Positions 1 to 8,463 of a stretch of 64,000 nucleotides of DNA are shown here, one piece after another; the stretch's first letter is position 1, and every line of letters starts with the position of its first letter. The DNA is taken from assembly GCF_025566965.1 (NCBI RefSeq), contig NZ_JAOQJL010000021.1, forward strand, positions 6,784 to 70,783, written 5' to 3'. This stretch comes from Blautia_A ammoniilytica. GTDB lineage: Bacteria > Bacillota > Clostridia > Lachnospirales > Lachnospiraceae. The notes under the pieces are model-generated. The model saw only the letters and a list, made by a program, of their open reading frames with translations. It ran no database searches and was not told the origin of the DNA. Both the position numbers and the translations under genes were made by a program.

Positions 1-1
1 A

Positions 2-352
2 AACAATGGACAGAAAATGTCCGTTAAATGGGATAGAGATAGAAAAGAAACTGTATACAGCGCTGCACCTGCACCGGAAAAGGTATCTGTCTTGGAGAAG
101 GAAGCAGAAGTCGGAAATCTGGTGACATCACCTTTGGTTGGTACATTTTATGCGGCTCCTTCACAGGATAGCCAGCCTTTTGTGAAAAAAGGTGATACAG
201 TGAAAAAAGGTCAGGTACTTGCCATTGTTGAGGCAATGAAGCTGATGAATGAGATTGAAAGTGAATTTGAAGGAATTGTGGCAGAAGTTTTGGTTGAAAA
301 CGGACAGGCGGTAGAATATGGTACCCCTCTGTTCAGAATCGAGGAAGCATGA
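2..352 (+). CDS. accB: Biotin carboxyl carrier protein of acetyl-CoA carboxylase (5' partial)
   Basis: AccB carries the biotin that shuttles carboxyl groups from AccC to the AccDA transferase in the first step of fatty acid synthesis. The reading frame is open from the left edge of the window; the first internal ATG is at 17, but AccB proteins are usually about 150 residues and only about 116 are present, so the N-terminus lies outside. The C-terminal biotinyl domain is complete: the VEAMKLMNEIES motif holds the biotin-accepting lysine (residue 75 counted from the ATG at 17), preceded by the SPLVGTFY start of the domain. An Ala/Pro linker precedes it. The stop overlaps the fabZ start by 4 bp (ATGA), so the two are translationally coupled. 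Recognition of the family is secure; only the 5' end is missing. Confidence 0.95.
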   Translation, partial: NNGQKMSVKWDRDRKETVYSAAPAPEKVSVLEKEAEVGNLVTSPLVGTFYAAPSQDSQPFVKKGDTVKKGQVLAIVEAMKLMNEIESEFEGIVAEVLVENGQAVEYGTPLFRIEEA

Positions 353-777
353 ATTATTTAGACACGAAGCAGATCCAGCAGATCATTCCACACAGACATC
401 CCTTTCTTCTGGTTGATTATATTGAAGATTATGAGCCGGGGGAATTTGCAGTAGGATATAAATGCGTAACCTACAGAGAGGATTTTTTTAAAGGCCATTT
501 TCCACAGGAACCTGTAATGCCAGGGGTGCTGATCCTGGAAGCACTGGCACAGACCGGCGCAGTTGCCATCCTGTCAAAGCCGGAAAACCAGGGGAAAATC
601 GCCTATTTCGGAGGCCTTGATAAGTGCCGGTTTAAAACGAAGGTACGTCCTGGAGACAAGCTGCGTCTGGAAACCAGGATCGTGAAGCAGAAAGGCCCGC
701 TTGGAGTGGGAGAAGCAGTTGCAACCGTAGACGGGAAGATTGCTGTAAAAGCACAGCTTACATTTATGGTGGGGTAA
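349..777 (+). CDS. fabZ: 3-hydroxyacyl-ACP dehydratase FabZ
   Basis: FabZ dehydrates (3R)-hydroxyacyl-ACP to trans-2-enoyl-ACP in each round of type II fatty acid elongation in the cytosol. At 142 residues it has the normal family length and is a single hot-dog fold. Visible signatures are IPHRHPFLLVD near residue 13, GHFPQEPVMPGV with the catalytic His50, and LEALAQ with the catalytic Glu64. It starts inside the accB stop (ATGA) and ends 3 bp before accC, so it belongs to the same transcript. Placing fabZ between accB and accC is the standard order of Firmicute fab clusters, where it usually follows fabF. Confidence 0.97.
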   Translation: MNYLDTKQIQQIIPHRHPFLLVDYIEDYEPGEFAVGYKCVTYREDFFKGHFPQEPVMPGVLILEALAQTGAVAILSKPENQGKIAYFGGLDKCRFKTKVRPGDKLRLETRIVKQKGPLGVGEAVATVDGKIAVKAQLTFMVG

Positions 778-780
778 AAT

Positions 781-2145
781 ATGATACGAAAATTGCTGGT
801 GGCAAACCGGGGAGAGATTGCAGTAAGGATCATCCGCGCCTGCAGAGAATTGGGGATTGAGAGCGTAGCGGTTTATTCAGAGGCAGACAAGGATAGCCTT
901 CATGCTCAGCTTGCTGATCAGGCAGTCTGCATAGGGCCTGGTCCTTCAACGGAAAGTTATCTGAATATGGAAAGCATTATCAGTGCTACAATGACAACCG
1001 GCGCAGATGCCATACATCCAGGCTTTGGATTTTTATCAGAAAATGCCCGTTTCGCACAAATATGTGAAAAGTGCGGCATTATCTTTGTGGGTCCCCCCTC
1101 CTCTGTGATCCGCAGTCTTGGAAACAAGCAGGAAGCCAGAAACACCATGGAAGCAGCCGGTGTTCCGGTGATCCCCGGGACGAAGGGGGCAGTTCTGGAT
1201 ATTGATGCAGGAAAAAAGGAAGCTGACAGGATTGGTTATCCGGTGATCATTAAGGCTGCCCTTGGCGGTGGCGGCAAGGGTATGCGGACAGCTTTTTCGC
1301 CGGAAGAGTTTGAAAAAGCTTTCCTGACTGCAAAGAAAGAAGCGCAGATGGCCTTTGGGGACGGAACCATGTACATAGAGCATTTTGTGGAAAATCCAAG
1401 ACATATAGAATTTCAAATCCTTGCAGACCAGCAGGGAAATGTGATCCATCTTGGAGAAAGGGACTGTTCCATCCAGCGAAATCATCAGAAGATGATCGAG
1501 GAATCGCCCTCTGCAGCTGTATCGGACAAGCTTCGCAGGAAGATGGGAAAAGCAGCTGTGAAGGCTGCAAAGGCAGCACATTATGTGAATGCAGGAACCA
1601 TAGAATTCCTTCTGGAAAAGGATGAAAACTTTTATTTTATGGAAATGAATACCAGGATCCAGGTAGAGCATCCGGTAACAGAGTGGGTCACTGGCATGGA
1701 TCTGGTAAAGGAACAGATCCGTATCGCTTCCGGTCTGCCGCTTCAGGTCAGTCAGAAGGATGTACATGTACAGGGGCATGCCATTGAATGCAGGATCAAT
1801 GCGGAAAACCCGGAGAAGAATTTCAGGCCTTCTCCCGGCACCATTTCAGATCTTCATTTTCCCGGCGGCCAGGGAATCCGTGTGGATACAGGTATTTATT
1901 CAGGATATACAGTACCGCCCTATTATGATTCCATGCTTGCAAAGCTGATCGTTCATGGAAGCACAAGAGAAGAGGCGATTGCCAAAATGAAAAGTGCACT
2001 GGGGGAAGTGGTGATCCAGGGAGTGGATACAAACATTGACTATCAGTTTGAAATCCTCAGTCATCCGGATTTCCAGAGCGGTAATTTTAATGTTGGATTT
2101 TTAAGTACCCATGAAATCGGGGGAGTGAAAGTAAATGAAATTTAA
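781..2145 (+). CDS. accC: Acetyl-CoA carboxylase, biotin carboxylase subunit
   Basis: AccC uses ATP and bicarbonate to carboxylate the biotin on AccB. It is 454 residues, the usual length. It shows the biotin carboxylase N-terminal domain (MIRKLLVANRGEIAVRII), an ATP-grasp domain with the glycine-rich loop GGGGKGM at 162-168, and the active-site stretch EMNTRIQVEHPVTE with Glu288 and Arg292. The C-terminal domain closes with VDTNIDYQFEIL. It begins 3 bp after fabZ and its last 11 bp overlap the start of accDA, consistent with stoichiometric coupled translation of the carboxylase subunits. Confidence 0.97.
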   Translation: MIRKLLVANRGEIAVRIIRACRELGIESVAVYSEADKDSLHAQLADQAVCIGPGPSTESYLNMESIISATMTTGADAIHPGFGFLSENARFAQICEKCGIIFVGPPSSVIRSLGNKQEARNTMEAAGVPVIPGTKGAVLDIDAGKKEADRIGYPVIIKAALGGGGKGMRTAFSPEEFEKAFLTAKKEAQMAFGDGTMYIEHFVENPRHIEFQILADQQGNVIHLGERDCSIQRNHQKMIEESPSAAVSDKLRRKMGKAAVKAAKAAHYVNAGTIEFLLEKDENFYFMEMNTRIQVEHPVTEWVTGMDLVKEQIRIASGLPLQVSQKDVHVQGHAIECRINAENPEKNFRPSPGTISDLHFPGGQGIRVDTGIYSGYTVPPYYDSMLAKLIVHGSTREEAIAKMKSALGEVVIQGVDTNIDYQFEILSHPDFQSGNFNVGFLSTHEIGGVKVNEI

Positions 2146-3820
2146 CTGTACATTTAAACGGACAGTTGGCCATAGCAGCCTGACAGCAGAAACAGTAAAG
2201 CCAGAGGTTCCGGAAGGACTTCTGAAAAAATGTAATGTATGTAAGTCAGCGGTGTTTGTGGAAGAGGTAAAGGACAACGATTATATATGTCCTCATTGCG
2301 GCAATTATTTTCGTGTTCATGCCTGGAGAAGAGTCCAGCAGATCGCAGATCCAGGGACTTTTGAAGAATGGGATGCAGGTCTGCCCCAGGAGAATCCTCT
2401 TCATTACAAGGGATATAAAGAGAAAATCGAAAGTCTTCAGGAAAAAACAGGACTGGATGAAGCCATCCTTACCGGAAAGGCAGAAATTGACGGAAATCCT
2501 ACAGTGCTTGGAGTCTGTGACAGCAGGTTTATGATGGCAAGCATGGGAAGTGTAGTAGGGGAAAAGATCACCCGGGCAGTGGAGAGGGCTACCAGGGAAC
2601 GGCTTCCTGTGGTGATTTTTGCCTGCTCCGGCGGAGCCCGTATGCAGGAAGGTATTGTGTCTTTGATGCAGATGGCAAAAACCTCAGCAGCACTGAAACG
2701 GCACAGTGATGCCGGTCTTCTTTATATCAGTGTGCTTACCAATCCTACTACTGGTGGTGTTACGGCAAGCTTTGCCATGGAAGGAGATATTATTCTGGCA
2801 GAGCCGGGAGCATTGATCGGCTTTGCAGGACCAAGAGTGATCCGGCAGACCATCGGACAGAAATTACCCAAGGGATTTCAAAAGGCTGAATTTCTCCTGG
2901 AGCATGGCTTCTTAGATGGGATCGTTGATCGAAAACAGATGAAAGCTACACTTTCCCGTCTGTTGTCCATGCATCAGCATCAGGATACAAAAAGCACATA
3001 TCAGGAAAAGAAAGTTCTGAAAGAAGAAAAGCTTCAGGATAAAAGTGCCTGGGAGCGTGTGCAGCTTGCAAGGGATAAGGAACGCCCAACAGGGAAAGAT
3101 TATCTTGCACTGTTATTTGACGAATTTACGGAACTGCATGGAGACAGACGATATGGAGATGATCCTGCCGTGATCGGAGGAATAGGGCGTTTTCATGGAA
3201 ATCCTGTGACAGTGATCATCCAGGAAAAGGGACAGGGAACAAAAGACAGTATTGCCAGAAACTTTGGGATGGTTTCACCGGAAGGATATCGTAAATCCCT
3301 GCGTTTGATGAAGCAGGCAGAGAAGTTCAAAAGACCTGTGATCTGTTTCGTGGATACTCCGGGAGCCTTCTGCGGGATGGAGGCTGAAGAACGGGGGCAA
3401 GGGCAGGCGATTGCAGAAAACATTTATGAATTATCTGCTCTTAAGGTACCTGTTCTGTCCATTGTGATCGGAGAAGGGGGAAGCGGCGGAGCCTTGGCTC
3501 TTGCTGTGGCTGATCAGGTATGGATGTTGGAAAATTCCATCTATTCTGTCCTTTCCCCAGAAGGCTTTGCTTCAATTTTGTGGAAGGATGCAGGAAAAGC
3601 CAGGGAAGCAGCCCAGGTGATGCGGCTTACTGCAGGGGATCTGAAAAAGCTTGGTATTGTGGAGCATGTTTTTTCTGAAAAGGAGCCTCTTACACGAGCC
3701 AATATGACAGATATGGGAGAGAAAATGGACCAGGCGATTGGTACATTCCTTACATTGTACGAGAAAATGGATACAGAGGAGCTTTTGGAAAAGCGGTATA
3801 ACAGATTTCGTAAAATGTAG
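2135..3820 (+). CDS. accDA: Acetyl-CoA carboxylase carboxyltransferase, AccD-AccA fusion
   Basis: This 561-residue protein joins the beta (AccD) and alpha (AccA) carboxyltransferase subunits, which move the carboxyl group from biotin to acetyl-CoA to give malonyl-CoA. The N-terminal part has the AccD zinc ribbon (Cys33, Cys36, Cys52, Cys55) and the crotonase-like core with CSGGARMQEG. From about residue 290 it becomes AccA, with FDEFTELHGDRRYGDDPA, VIIQEKGQGTKD and the oxyanion-hole region IGEGGSGGALA. The two halves are read in one uninterrupted frame joined by a charged linker of roughly 20 residues. In Escherichia coli and most bacteria these are two genes; single-chain forms are known in some Clostridia, so the fusion is unusual but not unique. 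It overlaps accC by 11 bp and is the last catalytic gene of the operon. Confidence 0.94.
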   Translation: MKFNCTFKRTVGHSSLTAETVKPEVPEGLLKKCNVCKSAVFVEEVKDNDYICPHCGNYFRVHAWRRVQQIADPGTFEEWDAGLPQENPLHYKGYKEKIESLQEKTGLDEAILTGKAEIDGNPTVLGVCDSRFMMASMGSVVGEKITRAVERATRERLPVVIFACSGGARMQEGIVSLMQMAKTSAALKRHSDAGLLYISVLTNPTTGGVTASFAMEGDIILAEPGALIGFAGPRVIRQTIGQKLPKGFQKAEFLLEHGFLDGIVDRKQMKATLSRLLSMHQHQDTKSTYQEKKVLKEEKLQDKSAWERVQLARDKERPTGKDYLALLFDEFTELHGDRRYGDDPAVIGGIGRFHGNPVTVIIQEKGQGTKDSIARNFGMVSPEGYRKSLRLMKQAEKFKRPVICFVDTPGAFCGMEAEERGQGQAIAENIYELSALKVPVLSIVIGEGGSGGALALAVADQVWMLENSIYSVLSPEGFASILWKDAGKAREAAQVMRLTAGDLKKLGIVEHVFSEKEPLTRANMTDMGEKMDQAIGTFLTLYEKMDTEELLEKRYNRFRKM

Positions 3821-3952
3821 AAGAAATCCGGAAAGCAGACGGAAATCGGAAAGCAGCAAGAAACTCAAACCACAAATGCTGTGGAAATTCAAATCCAAAT
3901 TTACGAATCAAATGTCACGGAAACACATGGTGCAAAAATCCCCAATTTATGC

Positions 3953-3958
3953 TATACT
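3953..3958 (+). promoter_or_regulatory. Candidate -10 element (TATACT) before the MarR/FabT gene
   Basis: TATACT at 3953-3958 lies in a 230-bp gap between accDA and the TTG start of the MarR gene. No convincing -35 hexamer is found 16-18 bp upstream, so the call is tentative. It would let the regulator be transcribed apart from the fab/acc operon. The rest of the 3821-4053 gap shows no strong hairpin followed by a T-run. Confidence 0.35.
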
Positions 3959-4053
3959 GTGTACACTTGAATAACAACGGAAAGCAGGAGCACAAGCTGT
4001 TTCCTGTATACAAATTAATTGGAATAGCCCATAAGGCGGGGGGAAGGACCATA

Positions 4054-4491
4054 TTGAATGATAAGGAAGTAATCAATGATGTGCTGGTAAATCTTTTTAA
4101 TGAGATCATGGAGCTGGAAGGACAGGCCATTATCACAGATGAGTATAAAGATATTACCAATAATGATATGCATATTATCGCTGCCATTGGTCTTGGAGAA
4201 AAAAAGATGTCCGATATAGCGGCAGAACTGAATATTACGGTAGGCTCCCTGACCATTTCCATGAATGCATTGGTTAAGAAAGGGTATGCACAGAGAGAAC
4301 GCAGTGAGAAGGACAGAAGAGTTGTTTTTATCCATCTTACGGTTAAAGGGCGTAAAGCCTTTCATCATCACGCAGAGTATCACAGGCAGATGACAGATGC
4401 AGTGGTGGGTGCTTTATCGGACAATGAAGTAGGTGTTCTGGCGAAGGCGCTGGAGAAGCTGTCTGTTTTCTTCAGGCAGTACCAGAAATAA
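4054..4491 (+). CDS. fabT: MarR-family regulator, FabT-like (fatty acid synthesis repressor)
   Basis: A 145-residue winged-helix MarR protein when begun at TTG 4054, which has a strong ribosome site (GGGGGGAAGG) 6-7 bp upstream; the upstream ATG at 3949 has no such site and would add 35 atypical residues. The N-terminus (KEVINDVLVNLFNEIMELEGQ), the recognition region MSDIAAELNITVGSLTISMNALVKKGY and the wing RSEKDRRVVFIHLT closely match FabT. Known FabT proteins bind DNA with long-chain acyl-ACP as co-repressor and control fab operons in streptococci and relatives. Here it sits downstream of acc/fab genes, whereas FabT is more often the first gene of the cluster. Regulation of the adjacent operon is inferred from family and position only. 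Confidence 0.8.
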   Translation: MNDKEVINDVLVNLFNEIMELEGQAIITDEYKDITNNDMHIIAAIGLGEKKMSDIAAELNITVGSLTISMNALVKKGYAQRERSEKDRRVVFIHLTVKGRKAFHHHAEYHRQMTDAVVGALSDNEVGVLAKALEKLSVFFRQYQK

Positions 4492-4510
4492 CCGAAGGCA
4501 GGACAGACAG

Positions 4511-5335
4511 ATGATATCCATAGAACTGGAGAATTTTAACATAAGGCAGATCATGGGATCCGGACAATGTTTCAGGATGAATGAAGCAGATGCAGACTGT
4601 TTTACTGTGATTGCAGGTAAGAAATACGTAGAAGTAAGGCAAAAAGGGCAGGTAGTGGATTTCGACTGTTCTCAGGAGGATTTTCTTTTCTTCTGGATCC
4701 CATACTTTGACCTTGATGCAGATTACAACAGATATATACAGGCAGTGAATCCCAGGGACAGTTATTTATGTGCAGCCGCACACCATGGACAGGGAATCCG
4801 TATACTTCGTCAGGATCTGTGGGAAATGCTGATCTCATTTCTTATTTCGCAGCAGAATAATATACGCAGGATCCGCAGGTGCATTGAGAATATCTGTACA
4901 CAGTATGGAGAAAGAATCATTTTGCCGGATGGCAGGGAATATTATGGCTTTCCAAAGCCACTGGCTTTGGCTGCCGCATCTGAAGAAGATCTGCGGGCAT
5001 GCAATCTGGGATACCGTGCCAAATATGTTCATCAGGCCGCACTTGCTGTGGCAGACGGGCAGATCGATCTATCAGAGATTCGATCAATGTCTTACAAAAA
5101 AGCACGGGAAGCTTTGATGGAAATCTATGGCGTAGGTGGGAAAGTGGCAGATTGCATCTGTTTGTTTGCCTTGCACCAGCTGGATGCATTTCCGGTGGAT
5201 ACCCATATACGCCAGGTACTGGATCAGCACTACAAAAGAGGCTTCCCTAACCGCCGCTATAAAGGGATGCGTGGTGTGATGCAGCAGTATATTTTTTATT
5301 ATGAACTTACAGGGATCCCCTCCGGCGACAAATAA
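4511..5335 (+). CDS. ogg: 8-oxoguanine DNA glycosylase (OGG family, bifunctional)
   Basis: A 274-residue base-excision repair enzyme that should remove 8-oxoguanine and nick the abasic site. The N-terminal OGG domain has IMGSGQCFRM, the counterpart of the GQSFRW motif of eukaryotic OGG1. The helix-hairpin-helix-GPD core has YGVGGKVADCICLFALHQLDAFPVDTH, where Lys211 is the Schiff-base lysine and Asp230 the general acid/base. The ATG at 4511 is chosen because AGGACAG lies just upstream and the OGG domain starts there; an in-frame upstream extension into the MarR gene has no site. It follows the MarR gene by 19 bp and may be co-transcribed. No catalytic residue is missing. Confidence 0.88.
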   Translation: MISIELENFNIRQIMGSGQCFRMNEADADCFTVIAGKKYVEVRQKGQVVDFDCSQEDFLFFWIPYFDLDADYNRYIQAVNPRDSYLCAAAHHGQGIRILRQDLWEMLISFLISQQNNIRRIRRCIENICTQYGERIILPDGREYYGFPKPLALAAASEEDLRACNLGYRAKYVHQAALAVADGQIDLSEIRSMSYKKAREALMEIYGVGGKVADCICLFALHQLDAFPVDTHIRQVLDQHYKRGFPNRRYKGMRGVMQQYIFYYELTGIPSGDK

Positions 5336-5384
5336 GCTCTCTGAGGCTTTGATTTATCACTGGATCTTCTTTTGTAGTACAAAA

Positions 5385-5792
5385 TCAGGTAACGGAATCA
5401 ATCACCAGTTCATCTTCTGAGTAAGAGGATGAACTTTTTTTGCCTTCGATCACTACTTTGTTAGGCAGACATACAATGGTTCCGCCGTTTTTGTCAATTG
5501 CATGCTGTTTCATACACAAATGGTCCGGGCAGTCAGCCCAGATCATTTTTATTTCCCCGTCTTTTATTTCACACCGATTGGTATCTCCTATGGAGATCAC
5601 CTGATCTTTGGATAAAGAATAGGTGCCATATTCTTTGCCTGCCACTGTAATGCGTACTGTGGAAAGATCACCCTTGTCCGTAAGGTGGGTAACAGCCCAC
5701 AAAAGTGCTGCAGCTGCAAGGATTCCCAGGATAAATAGGATTTCTTTTTTTTTCAAAGTTTCACCTGCCTGTATATAAATGATGCCAGCCAA
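5385..5792 (-). CDS. NusG domain II-containing membrane-anchored protein
   Basis: A 135-residue protein with one N-terminal membrane helix (ILFILGILAAAALLWAVTHL) and an exported NusG-like domain II of about 90 residues ending in the typical CLPNKVVIEG signature; CPDHLCMKQ supplies two further cysteines. The family is widespread in Clostridia and often adjoins isoprenoid or FMN-binding protein genes; its function is not established. A TTG at 5756 with AGGTG about 8 bp upstream gives a shorter and perhaps more likely N-terminus (LKKKEILF) than the ATG at 5792. It converges with the OGG gene and stands alone on this strand. Confidence 0.75.
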   Translation of the reverse strand: MAGIIYIQAGETLKKKEILFILGILAAAALLWAVTHLTDKGDLSTVRITVAGKEYGTYSLSKDQVISIGDTNRCEIKDGEIKMIWADCPDHLCMKQHAIDKNGGTIVCLPNKVVIEGKKSSSSYSEDELVIDSVT

Positions 5793-6101
5793 AAGCCGCC
5801 AGCCAAAAGCCTCTGGTGCATATGCGTGTAAGCAGCTATTGGCTTTGTTGTTCCATAATTTCGCTTAATCGAAAATATCATAGCATAAGAAAATATGCAT
5901 GTCAAAAAAGTGGGACGGTGTATGTGAATGCTTATCGAGCTGCTATTCACTTCGCTGATAGTAATAAAAATCCACAATAATCACAGAAAAGCAAAAAAAA
6001 TAATTGTATAATCCTGCCAGATAATGTACTATATTGGATATAGAATTGTGCAATGGATACAAATACATACTAGCGAACGACGCAAAGTAAGGAGGAAACC
6101 A
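5793..6101. promoter_or_regulatory. Divergent intergenic region before the hydrogenase operon
   Basis: This 309-bp AT-rich gap separates the minus-strand NusG-II gene from hydC. TATAAT at 6007-6012 is a possible -10 element for the hydrogenase operon, but the -35 position (about 5984) is poor. AAGGAGG at 6089-6095 is the hydC ribosome site. I see no clear Rex box or riboswitch. A short palindromic stretch near 5863-5882 (TTTCGCTTAATCGAAA) is the only other structure. Confidence 0.35.
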
Positions 6102-6581
6102 ATGTTAGATCAATCTTATTACAACAAGGCGGATGAGATTATCGCACACTATGGTCGGAAAGCAGCATCGCTGATCCCCATCATGCAGGACATCCAGGCA
6201 GAATACCGGTACCTGCCAGGGGAACTGCTCACCTATGTGGCGAAAGAGATCGGGGTAAAAGAAGCCAAAGCATACAGCGTGGCTACCTTTTATGAAAACT
6301 TTTCATTTGAGCCAAAAGGGAAATACGTGATCAAGGTCTGTGACGGAACAGCCTGTCACGTAAGAAAATCACAGCCTGTGAAAGAGGCACTGATGAAAGA
6401 ACTGGGTCTGACAAATAAAAAGCATACCACAGACGATATGCTTTTCACAGTAGAGACAGTTTCCTGTCTGGGAGCCTGCGGACTTGCGCCTACCCTGACT
6501 GTAAACGATGAAGTACATCCGAAGATGACGGAAGAAAAAGCTATAGAACTTTTGAACCGGCTGAGAGGAGAAAGCGTATGA
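6102..6581 (+). CDS. hydC: [FeFe]-hydrogenase subunit HydC (NuoE-like, [2Fe-2S] thioredoxin fold)
   Basis: The small subunit of a trimeric NAD- and ferredoxin-linked hydrogenase, related to complex I NuoE. Started at ATG 6102, which has a strong AAGGAGG site, it is 159 residues. A helical N-terminus (IPIMQDIQAEYRYLPGELL) is followed by the thioredoxin-like domain with four [2Fe-2S] ligands, Cys80, Cys85, Cys122 and Cys126 (CDGTAC and CLGACG). It is the first gene of hydC-hydB-hydA and overlaps hydB by 4 bp (ATGA). An NADP-linked HndA is the main alternative name. Confidence 0.92.
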   Translation: MLDQSYYNKADEIIAHYGRKAASLIPIMQDIQAEYRYLPGELLTYVAKEIGVKEAKAYSVATFYENFSFEPKGKYVIKVCDGTACHVRKSQPVKEALMKELGLTNKKHTTDDMLFTVETVSCLGACGLAPTLTVNDEVHPKMTEEKAIELLNRLRGESV

Positions 6582-8449
6582 GTATAAGAAATGGAGAAGA
6601 ACTGTTAAACAAACAGAAAGAAGTAAATGAAAAGATCCGCTCCTATACCTGTCGTGTACTTGTATGTTCAGGTACAGGCTGTATTGCCTCCGGCGCACAG
6701 AAGATCTATGAGGAGATGAAAGTGCTGTGCCGGGATGTGGACGGAGTAAAGGTGGAAATGCAAAAAGATATCCCTCATACAGGCGTGATCAAGACTGGCT
6801 GTCAGGGATTATGCGAGCTGGGGCCTTTGATGAGGATAGAGCCTTACGGATATCAGTATGTACATGTGCAGCCGCAGGACTGTAAAGAGATCGTAGAGCG
6901 TACAGTTCTGGAAGGAAAGCCAGTAGAGCGTCTGTTTTACAGAGAGAAGGACACTGTCTGTCCCCACCCGGAGGACATTCCTTTCCTAAACCTTCAGACA
7001 AGGGTGGTACTGGAAAATTGTGGAAAGATCGATGCAGAATCTATTGACGAATATATTGCAGTTGGCGGATACCAGGCACTGGCAAAGGCACTGGAATCCA
7101 TGACTCCTGATGATGTGATACAGGAGGTGACAAAGTCAGGCCTCAGGGGCCGTGGCGGCGCCGGATTCCCGGCAGGGAAGAAATGGTCCCAGGTGGCAAG
7201 ACAGGCCGAAAAGATCCGCTATGTTGTATGTAATGGTGATGAAGGCGATCCTGGTGCATTTATGGACGGGTCTGTTATGGAAGGCGATCCATATAAGATG
7301 ATCGAAGGTATGACCATTGCTGCTTATGCAGTTGGCGCAGAAGAAGGCTATATCTATGTACGTGCAGAATATCCTCTCTCTGTAAAGAGACTGCGTATGG
7401 CTATTGAACAGGCAGAGAATTACGGATTTCTGGGAGATAACATCCTGGGAACAGGAATTAATTTCCATTTACATATTAACAGAGGTGCAGGTGCATTTGT
7501 ATGTGGTGAGGGATCTGCACTTACAGCATCTATTGAAGGCAACCGGGGCATGCCTCGTGTAAAGCCTCCCCGTACAGTGGAGAAAGGACTGTGGGGCAAG
7601 CCTACGGTACTGAACAATGTGGAAACCTATGCCAATGTGCCCAAGATCATTCTTCAGGGGGCTGACTGGTTCCGGACTATCGGTACAGAAGGAAGCCCGG
7701 GTACCAAAACCTTCTCCCTTACAGGAGCTATTGAGAATACAGGCTTGATCGAGGTGCCTATGGGCACTACGTTGCGCCATATTATTTATGATATTGGCGG
7801 CGGACTGAAAAAGGGAGCAGCCTTTAAAGGCGTACAGATCGGCGGACCTTCCGGTGGATGTCTGATCATGGATCAGCTGGATGTGCCCCTGGATTTTGAC
7901 TCGGTAAAGAAGCTGGATGCGATCATGGGATCTGGCGGACTGGTTGTTATGGATGAAAACACCTGTATGGTAGAGGTTGCACGTTTCTTCATGAATTTTA
8001 CCCAGAGGGAAAGCTGTGGTAAATGTGTACCTTGCCGTGAGGGGACCAAGCGTATGCTGGAGATCCTGGAAAGGATCGTAGATGGCAAAGGCGAAATGTC
8101 AGATCTGGATCAGCTGGAAGAACTGGCAAATATGGTTCAGAGTATGGCACTTTGCGGCCTTGGCAAAAGCGCACCGCTTCCTATAATCAGTACTCTGCAC
8201 CGCTTCAGGGATGAATACGAGGAGCATATCAGGGATAAGAAGTGCCGTGCAAAGGTATGTACTGCACTGCGTCAGTTCCATATCAATCAGGAATTCTGTA
8301 TCGGCTGCGGCAAGTGTGCAAGAAACTGTCCGGCAGGTGCAATTTCAGGACTGATCAAGCATCCTCATCATATAGACAATACTCTTTGCATCAAGTGCGG
8401 CGCATGTAAAGATAACTGTAATTTTGATGCGATTTATGTGGAAGCATAG
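6578..8449 (+). CDS. hydB: [FeFe]-hydrogenase subunit HydB (NuoF-like, NADH/FMN-binding)
   Basis: A 623-residue flavoprotein subunit that passes electrons between NAD(H), ferredoxin and the catalytic subunit. Domains in order: an N-terminal thioredoxin-like [2Fe-2S] domain (VCSGTGCIASG and CQGLCELGP), the NuoF core with the glycine-rich FMN/NADH site (GLRGRGGAGFPAGKKW) and CNGDEGDPGAF, a soluble ligand-binding domain, the NuoF [4Fe-4S] site ESCGKCVPCREG, and a C-terminal two-cluster ferredoxin (CIGCGKCARNCP and CIKCGACKDNC). This architecture fits Thermotoga- and Ruminococcus-type electron-bifurcating HydB. It lies between hydC and hydA in one operon. Confidence 0.94.
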   Translation: MSIRNGEELLNKQKEVNEKIRSYTCRVLVCSGTGCIASGAQKIYEEMKVLCRDVDGVKVEMQKDIPHTGVIKTGCQGLCELGPLMRIEPYGYQYVHVQPQDCKEIVERTVLEGKPVERLFYREKDTVCPHPEDIPFLNLQTRVVLENCGKIDAESIDEYIAVGGYQALAKALESMTPDDVIQEVTKSGLRGRGGAGFPAGKKWSQVARQAEKIRYVVCNGDEGDPGAFMDGSVMEGDPYKMIEGMTIAAYAVGAEEGYIYVRAEYPLSVKRLRMAIEQAENYGFLGDNILGTGINFHLHINRGAGAFVCGEGSALTASIEGNRGMPRVKPPRTVEKGLWGKPTVLNNVETYANVPKIILQGADWFRTIGTEGSPGTKTFSLTGAIENTGLIEVPMGTTLRHIIYDIGGGLKKGAAFKGVQIGGPSGGCLIMDQLDVPLDFDSVKKLDAIMGSGGLVVMDENTCMVEVARFFMNFTQRESCGKCVPCREGTKRMLEILERIVDGKGEMSDLDQLEELANMVQSMALCGLGKSAPLPIISTLHRFRDEYEEHIRDKKCRAKVCTALRQFHINQEFCIGCGKCARNCPAGAISGLIKHPHHIDNTLCIKCGACKDNCNFDAIYVEA

Positions 8450-8463
8450 GAAGGGGGTATATT

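Noticed and set aside
1036..1779. Long minus-strand reading frame opposite accC
   Set aside because: Cys/His/Phe-rich shadow of a secure gene, with no ribosome site or family resemblance.
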